The translations under genes and the position numbers were made by a program. A DNA stretch of 64,000 nt from NCBI GenBank assembly GCA_015680685.1, contig MNCI01037953.1, forward strand, positions 993,264-1,057,263, read 5' to 3'. Each line of letters starts with the position of its first letter. The stretch's first letter is position 1. Positions 47,033 through 57,718 of the stretch are shown in pieces. The DNA is from Gnetum montanum. Taxonomy: Eukaryota > Streptophyta > Gnetopsida > Gnetales > Gnetaceae. The notes below the pieces were generated by a model. The model did no database searches and was not told where the DNA came from. It saw only the letters and a list, made by a program, of their open reading frames with translations.

Positions 47033-47093
47033 GGGAGATGCTCAAGCTGCAAATTAGGGGTATTGCGCAAAAATCACTGCCAAATATTGCGTT
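46952..47093 (+). repeat. 71-bp tandem duplication at the 3' edge of the GNAT fragment
   Basis: TCCTTAGGGGAGATGC occurs at 46955 and 47026, and the two 71-bp units run to GCGTT with about six differences. The first unit supplies the last 20 or so codons of the open frame, so the junction between captured gene and element lies at or in this duplication. Confidence 0.75.
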
Positions 47094-47172
47094 AACACTC
47101 ACCCAGTAAACAAAAATGATTCACGCTACCTATGGTCTTGTATTCACTCACGCGGATTTTGGCCTTCCAAAT

Positions 47173-47264
47173 GCGAATGGCGGCTGACTCACGCTGCGAA
47201 TAGCGGCTAACTCACGCTGCAGATGGTGGCTGACTCACGCTGCGAATGGTGGCTAACTCACACT
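47173..47264 (+). repeat. 23-bp tandem repeat, 4 copies
   Basis: Units such as GCGAATGGCGGCTGACTCAC plus GCT repeat four times with small changes. Each ends in CTCACGCT or CTCACACT, a motif frequent throughout E4 (also at 47820-47980). Confidence 0.8.
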
Positions 47265-47610
47265 GCAGACTTTATATTTTAACCTTTATATTTTAACCTT
47301 TGGGCATCAATTTACAGGGTAACCCATAAACACCAAAAATTTTTTTACCGCAACCGTTGGTAGTGGATCAACAAGGACGATTTTGGCTAAGGCACTATTC
47401 ACGTTACTCACGCTAGGGCAATTCGTGCTGCCAAGCAAAAGTTTGCAAAAATGCACAAAAAAATTTACACCAACTCACGGATTCTAGAGCCGGTAACTAA
47501 TGCAAAAACAAAAAAATATATAATAATAAACAGCTCTGCAACTAACGTTGGAGATGCGGCCCTGTGATTTTTGCTACAGTAAACATTAATTCAAAACCCT
47601 GTTTCTCCAA

Positions 47611-47668
47611 ACCCAAAATGTAGCCAACAATACCCAAAATGTAGCCAACAATACCCAAAATGTGGTAG
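47611..47668 (+). repeat. 21-bp tandem repeat, nearly 3 copies
   Basis: ACCCAAAATGTAGCCAACAA plus T repeats at 47611, 47632 and 47653, the last copy diverging after ACCCAAAATGT. Noncoding. Confidence 0.8.
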
Positions 47669-48399
47669 TCCCTGCAACTCACATTGCCTATGGGCATGCC
47701 TCTTGTTGCTCACACTAGCCCCAAGTTCAAAACAAAACCAAAACGCATCAAAACATAACCGAAATCGTATCAAGACTGCCACAAAACTCCACTAAAGCAT
47801 GATGATTTTAGGGCCACTTACTCACGCCATCCAGGGTAAGTTACTCACGCTATTTCTGCTCTTTACTCATGTTGTCCTACCTTGTTAGTCACATTTCCGG
47901 TCATGTTACTCACGTTGCCGATCTCTCTTGCTCACGCTGCAAGCCTTCACTAACTCACGCTACATTAGTTACTCACGCTCGCATCCCACTTGGTCCCCCT
48001 TTCTTTCCTTTACCCCAAATTTTTACACGTGGCGCATTTTACCTCATTTATATTTTACTTATTTTATTCTGTCCTTGTGCTTTAAGGTAGCCATTTCTTT
48101 TATTTCTTGCATACATTTATTCATTCTCCCAAAGCAACTCACACATTTTAAATCCAAGAAATTTATGTGCACAAAGCTCAAATTACGTTATAGATCGATA
48201 CAGCCTTAAACTGCCACACTATGGCCTAGAATGGCCTAAAACTACCACGCATTGGTTTTCTTTCATTCACATTTTAACTCTACTTACAACAGATATTGCT
48301 TGATTTTGTTTCCTTTCTAGTTGACTTTTACAAGATCTTGCAAGCACACAGCATGACCATGCATATGACATTACACCTCCCACAAGCAAGGTAAGAACA

Positions 48400-48790
48400 A
48401 TCTTGGAGCTATGACTTAAAACTGATACCACAGAACGGTCCTGGTATCATGACCTAAAATTGATACCACAGAACGGTCCTAGCATCACGACCTAAAACTG
48501 ATATCACAGAATAGTCTTGGAGCTATGACTTAAAAACTAGCACCACAGAACGTCCTGGTGTCATGACAGTAAACTGACACCACAAAGCTCTATCCGACAT
48601 GACACTAAACTGTCACACTCATTCACCAGAGTCCACTAAGACTATAAAATGGCTAGCCTCTTCATAGTCCGCCATGACTATAAACTAGCATTGCATCGTC
48701 TGTTACGATGATAAACTAGCAGCATCTAAAGGGTTATGATGTGAAACTAACCCACAACAGTCTGCTAAAACTATAAACTGGAGACATCAT
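48400..48790 (+). repeat. 38-bp tandem repeat in the E4 3' region, about 5 clear copies plus degenerate ones
   Basis: ATGAC(T/C)TAAAA(C/T)TG cores lie at 48411, 48449, 48487, 48525 and 48563, exactly 38 bp apart. Each is followed by ATACCACAGAACGGTCCTGG or a variant. Further degenerate cores such as ATGACTATAAACTAGCA continue to about 48790. The core matches the codons of the protease C-terminal repeat (AATGACATAAAACTAGCC at about 44685). Confidence 0.85.
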
Positions 48791-49886
48791 CAATAACCTA
48801 GCGTCATTCAAAAGGCATGCTGCTGCAATCAGCTGTACGTGCTCACCAAGAACTTGCCACCTGATTTGTCACATAGATTGGGATGAAACTGATGCTATTC
48901 AAAATTTTGTTTGCCTCAAAACTCCACATGATGGCTCCATTACATCGGCTATGTTTAAAGTGCTAAGCTAACTAAATCATTTGTGTTTTTCTTGCTCCCT
49001 TAGAGTGGTGTTTGCAGGATGACACACGTGAGACGCTCGTGCACAGATACATTTCATCATGACAACAAAGTATCACATTCTTCCAGATGCTCCCAACCGG
49101 GTTAATCAATCCGTTCATAAGTACATTTTCAACTCCTAACATGTTCCCCATTTCTCATCATGATCCTTTTACCCTACTCAATTATAGTCCCTTGATACAA
49201 AATCCATCCCAAAACTCTTGATGCACTATTGCACACTATGATTCTCAAAGCAGTTGCAACACAAAACACAACGCACAGCACATGATACAAACGCAAAGTG
49301 CATGAGCAAAAAAAAAAAGAGGAAAAAAAAAAGGAAAAAAGAACAAAAAAGGTTAAAGAACAAGATACACGGAAAAGGTCTCTATGACCCCGTGGACATC
49401 ATAGACCAAAGATCATTGGCTCTTCTCATACAAGCCCCAAGCGAGAAGATAATTGTCTTGGGAAAACACTCATACCACTAATGATCATGTTGCACATCAT
49501 CGCGTGGCTTTGGCTATTTACAACGAGCCCCCTTCAACATAACACAAGGGTTCCGTTTCTCCAAAGAATGCACCTCCAATGTCTTGGTTCTAAGTTTGCT
49601 GAAAACCCGGCTATTGACAAAGACCAATGACACAATTTGCTCACTTGAGAGCACTCCTCTCCCACAATTCTGGCAACACTTACAACCCTCGATCATCTTT
49701 CGATTTCCCCAGTCACAACTAATTCCCTTCTTTCCCTAAACTACACTTCCCTCAACCAATGTACTTTTGAGCATGGTGTGATAACATCTGGCCAGGGGCC
49801 AATGGACAATGCTTGGTACTTGGTCGATCATAGTGTTTTGTACTTCTTTATCGATGCCTCTCGGGTAGACTTCTCCAAACTTCAAC
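48791..49886 (+). other. E4 3' noncoding region
   Basis: No gene was recognised. It includes an A/G-rich stretch at 49300-49350 and GC-richer sequence towards the LTR. Short open stretches at 49254-49481 and 49778-49972 have no supporting motif. Confidence 0.5.
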
Positions 49887-49899
49887 AAAGAGGGGCTAA
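49887..49899 (+). other. Polypurine tract of E4
   Basis: CAAAGAGGGGCTAA directly precedes the 3' LTR start TGAAACACC. E1 has GACAAAGAGGAACCAA at its 3' LTR. This is the plus-strand primer for reverse transcription. Confidence 0.75.
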
Positions 49900-51330
49900 T
49901 GAAACACCACAAAATTTTGGCCTAGCACTTTCAAACAAAATTCAAGCGAAGTCATGCTATTTCCCAACATGAGTACGACATGACCAAACTTGACATGACA
50001 TTCAATGGAGCAGGAAAAGCCCCCCCTGGGGCCCACAGGAAACTGTACCAACTTTCAGCATCCAGAATCAAAGGTTTCGGGCTCAAAATACTTGGTTTTC
50101 GCTAAGTACACTTTGGTTACATTCAGCGTTAACAACTTTTGGAGCCCCGAAACTAAGTTAAAATAGGCTGAAACTAAGCACAAGGACCCCCCATGACCTC
50201 CACTAATGGTTACCCCAGGTCCCCAACCTTTAGAATCCTGATTTCAAGCTCGAAAATGCACTATTTTCACTAGTTACACTTAGCTCACGCCCAGCTCATG
50301 CCTAGCTTGGTTACACTCAGCTCATGCCCAGCTCATGCCCAGGTCATGTTGGAGTCACTTCGATCGCGTGAGCCCAGTGTGAGCTACCAGAAAATGGCCC
50401 AGAACATTTCAGACGCACGTCGAAGACATGCTAGGACAAGATCAACTCAAGTCGATGTCCTACAGCAGTCGATCCAAGTGAGCCGGAATCAAATTTTGAT
50501 TGAAAATTCATTGTAAATTTTTATTGTACACCATGTGTGAGCTTGTGAAGTTCTTACGCTGCGTCCATGAGCGTAAGCTAGCTTGCGTTGTAAGATACGG
50601 TGCACCCGGTCTAGAACGTAATTGCCCTTGTACACCTATCATGTGATCCGTTTTTCTCACATCTCGTAGCCGCCGATCTCATTCATTCCTATGCCCAAGA
50701 CAAGTAGATAAATACCTTGTTCATTGACATAAACAGGGGTTTGGTTGGCAAAAATTCAAGGCAAGAAAACAAGCAATCCTAAGCCTAGACGCACGTGATT
50801 TCCAATGCCTGTAAACACCTCGCATCACGGCTTAACACCTGACTTGCAACGCAACTACATTTTGACCAGTGCAAATTTCATTGATTAATACAACATTGTT
50901 CATTATTTTGTCATCCATTGTCCTATTCTGATTTATTTTTCTACATTTTCCATTCCATTGCATCTTCCTGCGTATATTCTGTTTACGTTTACATCCTATT
51001 ACGTTCATTACGCTCTGTTACATTCATTACGCTCTATTACATTCATTACGCTCTATTGCATTCATTACGCTCTGTTACATTCATTACGCTCTGTTACGTT
51101 CGTTACGCTCTGTTATTTTCTCTATTTTACACTTGTGACGATAACTCCAGCGTAGGCAATAGCGTACACTCAGGGAAGTCCTTGGTTGATCTACGTGCGG
51201 ACCATCCAAGGCACTCTGCCTTCGTTTTTCCAACTTGTCCTCACGCGAAGGCAGGTTTGTCTATTTCTCTCTAGGGATCTTTCAGTGTTCATTTCCTTCC
51301 AGCCTTACGCTGATGATTTCAGATAGTACA
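49900..51330 (+). repeat. 3' LTR of E4 (1431 bp)
   Basis: It matches 38931-40462 throughout, with shared landmarks such as ACAAAATTTTGGCCTAGCAC, AAGGACCCCCCATGACCTCC and TAAACAGGGGTT. By eye roughly one base in ten differs, plus indels, so the insertion is not recent. Confidence 0.88.
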
Positions 51331-51334
51331 AACT

Positions 51335-52020
51335 TCATGTGATCTTAATCAGAAAATCCATTCCACTCTCTCTCATCCATCTATGCTTTCCATGTCTCAC
51401 CTGACTATTAGTTTCTTGTTCTTGTTCAATGTCTTTGTTTAATGTGTCAAAATTCCTAGGTAGTTCCTTTTGGGTTTTTTTATTTAACTTTCCATAAATA
51501 TTAATCATCCATGAGGTCCATGGACTCCTTGGATTGAAGTTATGCAATGGCAATAAAAGGTCTATGCCTACTTTTGGGAGGATCCACTTGCATATCTTGT
51601 GGTTGGATTCATTAAGTTATTTACCCTTAGGCATCCTCACAATCAAGTCCTTTTGATTACCCCATCAATGACATCCTGTTGTTCATACCTTTTTAACATT
51701 CTTCGATGACATCTTTTTATTGTCTTTGTTGTGAGTTCTTTAATCCTCCTCAAGTATTTATTATGCTTAGACTTTTCAAAATTTTCTAACGGACTACTTA
51801 TCCATTCCACCATAGTTTTCAGCCTTTCTGCTAACACTATTATCAAGATTCATCCATCATAATCATAACCTAGCCAAGTGTAACCACTCATGAGACAAGG
51901 TACTTCAAAGCTATATGTTACACATTGCACACTAATCCATGATTTTGTTGTTATTGTAATGGGAAGCATGGATAGAATGCATAGACTAGAAGTAAGACTA
52001 TCTTCACAATGGAAGTATTA
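51335..52020 (-). pseudogene. Antisense ORF relic in the 3' region of E2
   Basis: Between E4 and the E2 3' LTR the minus strand has a mostly open reading: a stretch with KSWISVQCVTYSFEVPCLMS and GYTWLGYDYDG (about 51860-51990), then LAERLKTMVEWISSPLENFE and a basic segment (51643-51846), then, after a frame change, LPLHNFNPRSPWTSWMINIY and a basic end with VRHGKHRWMRESGMDFLIKI (51335-51553). One stop and one shift separate the parts. I do not recognise the protein. Its position after pol and antisense orientation fit the additional antisense ORFs reported in some plant Ty3/gypsy elements. Confidence 0.5.
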
Positions 52021-52314
52021 GCACCACCACCATGTGATGAGGACTCTTCATAATCATTAAATCTTCTTCCTCACTCTTCAACTTCCTAGAGGATTTGGAT
52101 GTCAGTTTTGTCTAGGGTGTTCACTTCTTTTATCATGAACATCCAATTTGATAAATGATTGTAATTTCATACACTTAAGCACTTAGAGTCTGCCTATTCC
52201 ATCTAAGTCAGTTTGCATCTTAGTCAAAAATCCCATATTTTTACAATATTTTGTAAGAAACTTTTTCCTCCTCTTCTTCACTGGAGGAAAATTTTTCATT
52301 TAGTCATGGGGGTA

Positions 52315-53152
52315 TGATGAATCATGTTTTAACATGCTTTGATATTGGATACACAATATTAGATACCTGATATTAGTCCCAAGATGCAATGTCAAATATC
52401 CAATATCTTAGGGTATATGCCAACTTATAAATATAGTGCTTAGGCACATGATTTCTTATTGGTTTTTTTCATAGCATAGTCAAGCTCTTGCAACTTATTT
52501 TCTTTAGAGTTAGAATATTTTCTGAGTACCCACAACAAAAATCTAAGTGTGTATAGATATTTGTTTGAGCACTAATATACCTGAGCATAATAGTATGATA
52601 GGAATAAAAATGAATCCTTTTGATAATCCTTGTAGAATTGAGAATAGATTAATGTTTCTTTTAATTCATTTAATATTCATGCACTTTACTTTAATGCACT
52701 TTAATTAAGCAATTAATTTCTAGTTGTTAAGGAACACGATCACGACCACTTCGAGCATACGTGTAGCACTTGGTAACCTAGCAAAGCTTAACATTTGGTA
52801 ACCCAACAACACTATATGTGTTTAAGATGTGTCTAGAGAGTGGGAATGAGTACTTGTGTTAAGGTAGCTAGGAAATATATGAATTATATCTTAAATTACT
52901 TTACCTTTCATTTTGATTCTAGGTGATTAAACTTATAAAATATAAAATGATAAAAATCACATACCTCAATTGCACTTAACCATATCCTTGTACCTCATAA
53001 GTGGTACTAAAAAGACAACGATCATTCCAATTAGATTTCACTTCCTTGAAATTAGTGTACTTAAGAACTGAAGGTTTGCAAAGTTTGATCAAATCGTGTA
53101 TGAATACTTGTGATTCGTATGGTTGAAAATAGGGGTACCTTGCCACTCATCA
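52315..53152 (+). repeat. 3' LTR of E2 (838 bp)
   Basis: It starts TGATGAATCATG and ends CACTCATCA, with AAGAG following. ATGGGGGTA before it is the polypurine tract. TATAAATA is at 52426-52433. A perfect inverted pair GATATTGGATA (52341-52351) and TATCCAATATC (52397-52407) lies upstream of the TATA box. Confidence 0.88.
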
Positions 53153-53157
53153 AAGAG

Positions 53158-53569
53158 TAAATCTTAGGCTAAATGAAAATTAAGGGTTAAAACAAAGTTA
53201 AACAATAGTAAATAAAATGATGCATACAAGTAACATGTAAACTAGGCTTAAAAAGGCTATAGCTAAAGAAGGCCACATAGTTATAGGTGTAAGGAAAAGT
53301 GGATCAAAGGGTACATCAATCATGCAAGTGTTTCCTAATCTTTGCAAGATTAGGAAATATGTATGGTCTACTTTGCACAATTCATTATTCCTCATTTTCT
53401 TTGTTAACCACATTTAAGGGGAGCTCTTCCCATGGTGCATCCATGGATCCATCATTGTTGGTTTTAACCTCTCACACTCTATTGGATTTCTTGACTTTGT
53501 GGTTAATAGTAAGAGTTTCTTTTTGAAACTACACTTCAAATTCTTATTCGATGTCAACTTTATTGTTTG
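53158..53569 (-). other. E1 sequence between protease and the E2 insertion
   Basis: It continues the E1 minus-strand frame after the protease with stops and no motif. After removal of E2 it joins 30913, where the minisatellite region follows, matching the order protease then GGCCTAAA repeats in E4. Confidence 0.6.
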
Positions 53570-56500
53570 TCAAGGGAACCACACTATCATCATGAATGAT
53601 TATTTTACCTCCCTCATAAGGCAAGTGAATTTCTTAATGGATGGGTGAGGAAATAGCTCATAATTGAGCTAGCCAAGATCTTCCAAGGATAAGGTTGAAT
53701 TTTGGTGTCTCTTCGACCATCGAGAAATTGGTCATTGTGGAGAATTATTTCCTTGTCACAAAGCCTAAAGAAATGAAGCCTTTTACAACAACCTAAGATT
53801 CGTTGAAGGGTTTAAGAGCTGTTGTTAAGATATGGTGCATATGTTTGATTAGGCTTAGACATTATATGATGGCATAATGTATTACATTCATTGCAACTCC
53901 ATCATCAACATGTACCCTATGCACTTTGTACTGTCCTATCCTTAAGATTATAAATAGGAGAACCTTGGTTGTCTCATCATCTTGGGGGTTGGTTTTGACT
54001 GTGCTATTGTGAAACACTAGTGTTGTCGACCTCATTTCTTCCTTTGCTAGAGATGGTACCATCACTACATGGATGAACTCTTCACTAGTGGGGATGTCCT
54101 TCCTAACAAGAATAGAGATCAACATCTTCACCAATGCTTCACAGTGTATATCACAAGGTCATATAGGCTAAGGGAGATGTTCTTTTGTTTTAATCACTAC
54201 TTGACCTATTTCATCACAATGAGGAAGCCCTTATCATTGGTTATAGACTTTTCATTCTTAGTAATCCTAACTTCCTCCATGTATCCTAAAATACAAACTT
54301 CATGCTTGAATATTTGTGTTTTGGCTTCTTTGCTCTTCCCCTACAAGGTGGAGTCATCCTGTGGTTGACTGGATGAGGAAACCTAAGCATTAGAGCTCAT
54401 TGGAACAAATGAGATGGAAGTGGGCTTTGGTGGATCGACTTCCTTGCATGCCTTGGCCTATTTTTTGTTATTTTTCTTAGTATTTGGTGTAAGCTACATG
54501 CATTGTTTAGTCAAGGATTTCTTGTCATTTTTGCTTGGTTGTGAAGAAGCTATTACATTGGCCACTACAGGAGGACATTTTTTAGTTGTAGGGGTGGTTT
54601 TGGTTTTAGTGGGAGGGGGCACCCTAATCATAAAAGGATCCTACAAAGGTGTCAATGATGGTATCCTTACAACAAAAGTGGATCTTGAGCTAGTTGAAGT
54701 TGAAGAACCCTTATCATTCTAAGTATGTACACAAATCATGAATAGCTCCTACATAGGTTTAGCATCATTGTTTACATTGAATGTGGCTATAGAGTATGAG
54801 CTATTGTTAGCATTCAATGCATCCTTTTAGACTCACATCGATTGGTTTTGTGGTTTGATCAAGTTAGAGGCATCAAGGACAAGTTCACCCTTGTCTATCA
54901 TCTTCTGTAGGTCATCCTTGAGTGTTAGGAAAAAGTCAATGTCATGACTTGGTAATTGATGGTAGTGGGAAAAACAAAAGTCTTGAATTAGTTAGGCATT
55001 GAGGGATCATCCTTGGTTGCAAGTGTGGAATTTTCTACTATCTCACATAGTCTATCATGCCTCTAATAGACATTTTCAGTCATTTGATTATATTGAATTC
55101 TTCCACTCTTTAGTAATTAATCAAGGAGTTCTAATGGTTTCAATCGTAGCCTAGTGTACTTCAATTGGTCTTTTTGTTCAAATTTAGGCCTCCTAGTAGT
55201 TTCTGCAGAGACCCCATATGTTAAAGGTTGATTATTATTAGTAGGCACATTAGGTTGATTCATCTAAGATCCCTATGTGGTCATTTTGTTGTCTTTGGCC
55301 ACTGTGGTGATGATTGTGTTGTTTTGGATCCCCTTCTTCTTATCCTTCCAGGTATGTTGGTTCTTTTATGCCACATAGGTAGGTTCATGATTGGCCTCAG
55401 CTACATCCTCTATGTTCTTTGTTTGGGAAAAGGCTTGGTTAAGTGACCATGGATCTAAGTAGTATAGTTTTGACTTAATGAAGTTGTTAACCATCCCCTT
55501 GAATATAGCGAGAAAATGGATCTCAGCTATTGATTCTAAAAGCTTATTAAGAAGAGCATTTCATCATTATCTAAATTTCTATACTTGCTCAAGGGATCCT
55601 TGCTTGACCTTCATTAATTGATCAAGAGTCATGTTGGGTTTTAAGTTGTACTTGAAGTGGTTAACGAATTGTAAAATTAAGTCTTTGAGCAAGGATATGC
55701 ATCCTCTTGGTAGTGCATGGTACCAATCTAAGGCTTTCCTAATAAGGGACATAGGAAAAATCTATGTTATAGTATGCAGCCAAGCTTGTAGTAATAGGCA
55801 CTTGGCATATAAGGTTATAAGGTAAGTATTAGGGTTGCCCTCATTGTTGTACTTAGTAAATTAGGGAATGGGGATGCTCAGAAGAAGAGTTATTAGTGGG
55901 ACTATAGGACCATTTGATCCTCTTGATAGAAATCCATTATCTTTATAATTTGTGTTGTTAAGTCTTTGAGCTTTGGTAACTCTTCCATCAAGTCTTAGAT
56001 CATTTGAAATGCCTAATCCAATCCTTAGGGCATTCTAGTGGGTTGTGGTGTTTGTATGAATGGTTGAGGTGTTAGTTGAAAGGCTTGTGGCCTTGCATGT
56101 GTTTTGGTATAGAAGGGAGAAGTTGGGTTATAGTAGCCATGGGTGGGCTAAATAATGAAAAAGATGTTTGTGCTAGCACTATAGGCATAAAGGGGAAAAA
56201 TAGAATTTATGTCCCTTGAGTCACTTGTGGTCCTACTATGGGGCCCATTAGTATAGATAAGAGGTGAGTAGTGGTGTGAACACTAGTGAGGACTATGCAA
56301 ACTGAGTCCATGTGGAAAAAGACATGGAACAAAATAGGTAGCTTGTTTAAGGCACAAGTTATGCTTGGTGCATTGCTATAACCAATGTAGTCCCAAACAT
56401 TATGGAATATATAGGAGATGATGGTTGAGATGTTTATCCCATGGAAGAGATAGGCAGGGCTGAAGTGGCTATGGTAGTTTGAGGAACTAATTGTTGGAAT

Positions 56501-56860
56501 AGGCTTCCTATGAAATTGTTTATTTTGGGCTCCACCTCAAACTCATCATGTTCTTCATGCTGGCCCTTTGAACTAAGCTTATCACTCCATTTGTCATTTT
56601 TAGTTAACTGAGAAATTATGTGCATCTAAGAATCAGTTAGTGGTATCTTGTCATAGGGAGAGGATATATACTCTTTTGCATTGCAATGAATTCACTTTTA
56701 CTCATGCTTGGCTTCAACCTCTATGCATGGAAGGATTAATCCAACTTGGATCTTAGCGCAGATATAGTTATAATGTTCTTTGTTCACCATAGAAAACCTA
56801 GGCTTTGCCCTCTTTTCCTAAGTGATTGTTTATGCTTAGCTATGGTAGGATCCCTTGGAT
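53570..56860 (-). pseudogene. Gag-protease relic of E1
   Basis: Minus-strand words in order match E4: YNYICAKIQVGLILP (near 56750, E4 YNFICVKIQANLP), KALDWYHALPRGCIS (55698-55745), FIKSKLYYLDPWSLNQAFSQ and NIEDVAE (about 55430-55530), CHYHQLPSHDIDF-like zinc-knuckle remnant followed by LKDDLQKMIDKGELVLD (54880-54960), VHRVHVDDGVAMNV (about 53885-53925, Asp kept) and PKFNLILGRSWLA (53669-53708). Frameshifts and many stops make it older than the E4 copy. At the place where E4 has an in-frame TAA (42958), E1 also has TAA, in YVA*KNQHT. No RT follows. Confidence 0.8.
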
Positions 56861-57718
56861 CATAGATCCTCACTCCATCCTAACTATATATCATGTTTTT
56901 CATATCAAGGGAAAAATTGTTGACTTGTTGAAAGGCATTGTCAAATATGTTGTTTTGACTTTGTACTAATTTTAGTAAAAATTTTAGTAAGTGGGATTAC
57001 CCAATAATGTAGTTAATTGTAAATGGAAGAATGTATTGAAACTACTACTATAATGTAAATGGTATATATAGCACTTGAGAAAATAGTGTTATGGTTTTAA
57101 AGTTGGTATCACCAACTATGTTGGTTTTACTAGCAAGAACTACACTAGAGGGTGCATAGTAGATCACAGTGTTTCCCAGCCAACTACATTGTGATAGGTG
57201 GTGGAAATGGGCTTTCACTTGGTAAAACTAAGATGGAAGTTTTTCCTCCAAAGGATGTGTATGTTGGTTTTAAGAAATTAAATATGAAAATTTTGAGTTT
57301 TTTAGGAATGCGTTGGAGTCTTGGTACTGTCTACACTATCTTTTCCACAAAATCTTACAGTGGATAAATTTAGATGTTTGTATTGGATCTACATTGGCTC
57401 CTAGACTTCAATGTAGTTTTCAACATCCAAAATTTTTAGGTTTTCAATGTGGATATTGCCAGTTTCAAATAATCCAACAACTGTTGTGAAAATATGATGG
57501 AAACCCAAATCACCCACCACAACTATGGGTAGGGATTGAAACACCAACGTTGGTTTTGGTAATAAATACTTGTAGGTTTCAAAGGTTTGAATGTGTAATG
57601 ATTAGTTTAGAGAAAATATATGTAAAATGTTTTGGAAAAGGTTGTAATAGGTTTTATAAAATGTTGAAATAGGTTTTGGACTGACAATTTGGATAGAGGC
57701 CCTCCTAGCACTAGAAAC
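56861..57718 (-). other. Leader and primer binding site of E1
   Basis: Minus-strand sequence after the 5' LTR reads GTTTC, then TAGTGCTAGGAGGGCC, the same primer site and spacing as in E4. The leader carries several short palindromes such as CCAACGTTGG (57545-57560) and ACCAACTATGTTGGT (57107-57122). No gene seen. Confidence 0.6.

Larger units (their letters stand above)
38931..51330 (+). mobile_element. E4: non-autonomous Tat-like LTR retrotransposon with gag-protease and a GNAT cargo (12.4 kb)
   Basis: LTRs at 38931-40462 and 49900-51330 share TGAAACACCACAAAATTTTG starts and AGTACA ends. A primer site and a polypurine tract sit at the expected places. The only element coding region is gag-protease (41251-44736); no RT, RNase H or integrase motif is found in the remaining 5 kb, which instead holds a GNAT-domain fragment and tandem repeats. 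It is inserted in the 3' region of E2. The flanks are GACAT and AACTT, which agree at three of five positions, while an 11-bp match ACAAACTTCAT occurs at 38911 and 51328, so the target duplication is unresolved. E4 keeps far more CpG than its surroundings and is among the youngest elements in the stack. Confidence 0.88.
30919..53152 (+). mobile_element. E2: Athila-like Ty3/gypsy element inserted in E1, with two further insertions
   Basis: Both LTRs (30919-31742 and 52315-53152) are on the plus strand, start with TGATGA or its mutated form TAATGA, and end ATCA. A perfect AAGAG target duplication flanks them at 30914-30918 and 53153-53157. A tRNA-Asp primer site follows the 5' LTR. Gag, protease, RT, RNase H and integrase follow in order up to 37952. 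The span is 22,234 bp; removing E3 (about 0.6 kb) and E4 (12.4 kb) leaves an element of about 9.2 kb. It split E1 just downstream of the E1 protease. Confidence 0.9.

Noticed and set aside
38911-51340. Exact target duplication for E4
   Set aside because: The five bases outside the LTRs are GACAT and AACTT. An 11-bp match ACAAACTTCAT nearby is suggestive, but would require extra bases before the LTR start. No claim was made.
53299-55446. Plus-strand open stretches at 53299-53526, 54069-54368, 54414-54722 and 55228-55446
   Set aside because: They lie opposite the E1 gag-protease relic on the minus strand and carry no independent motif.
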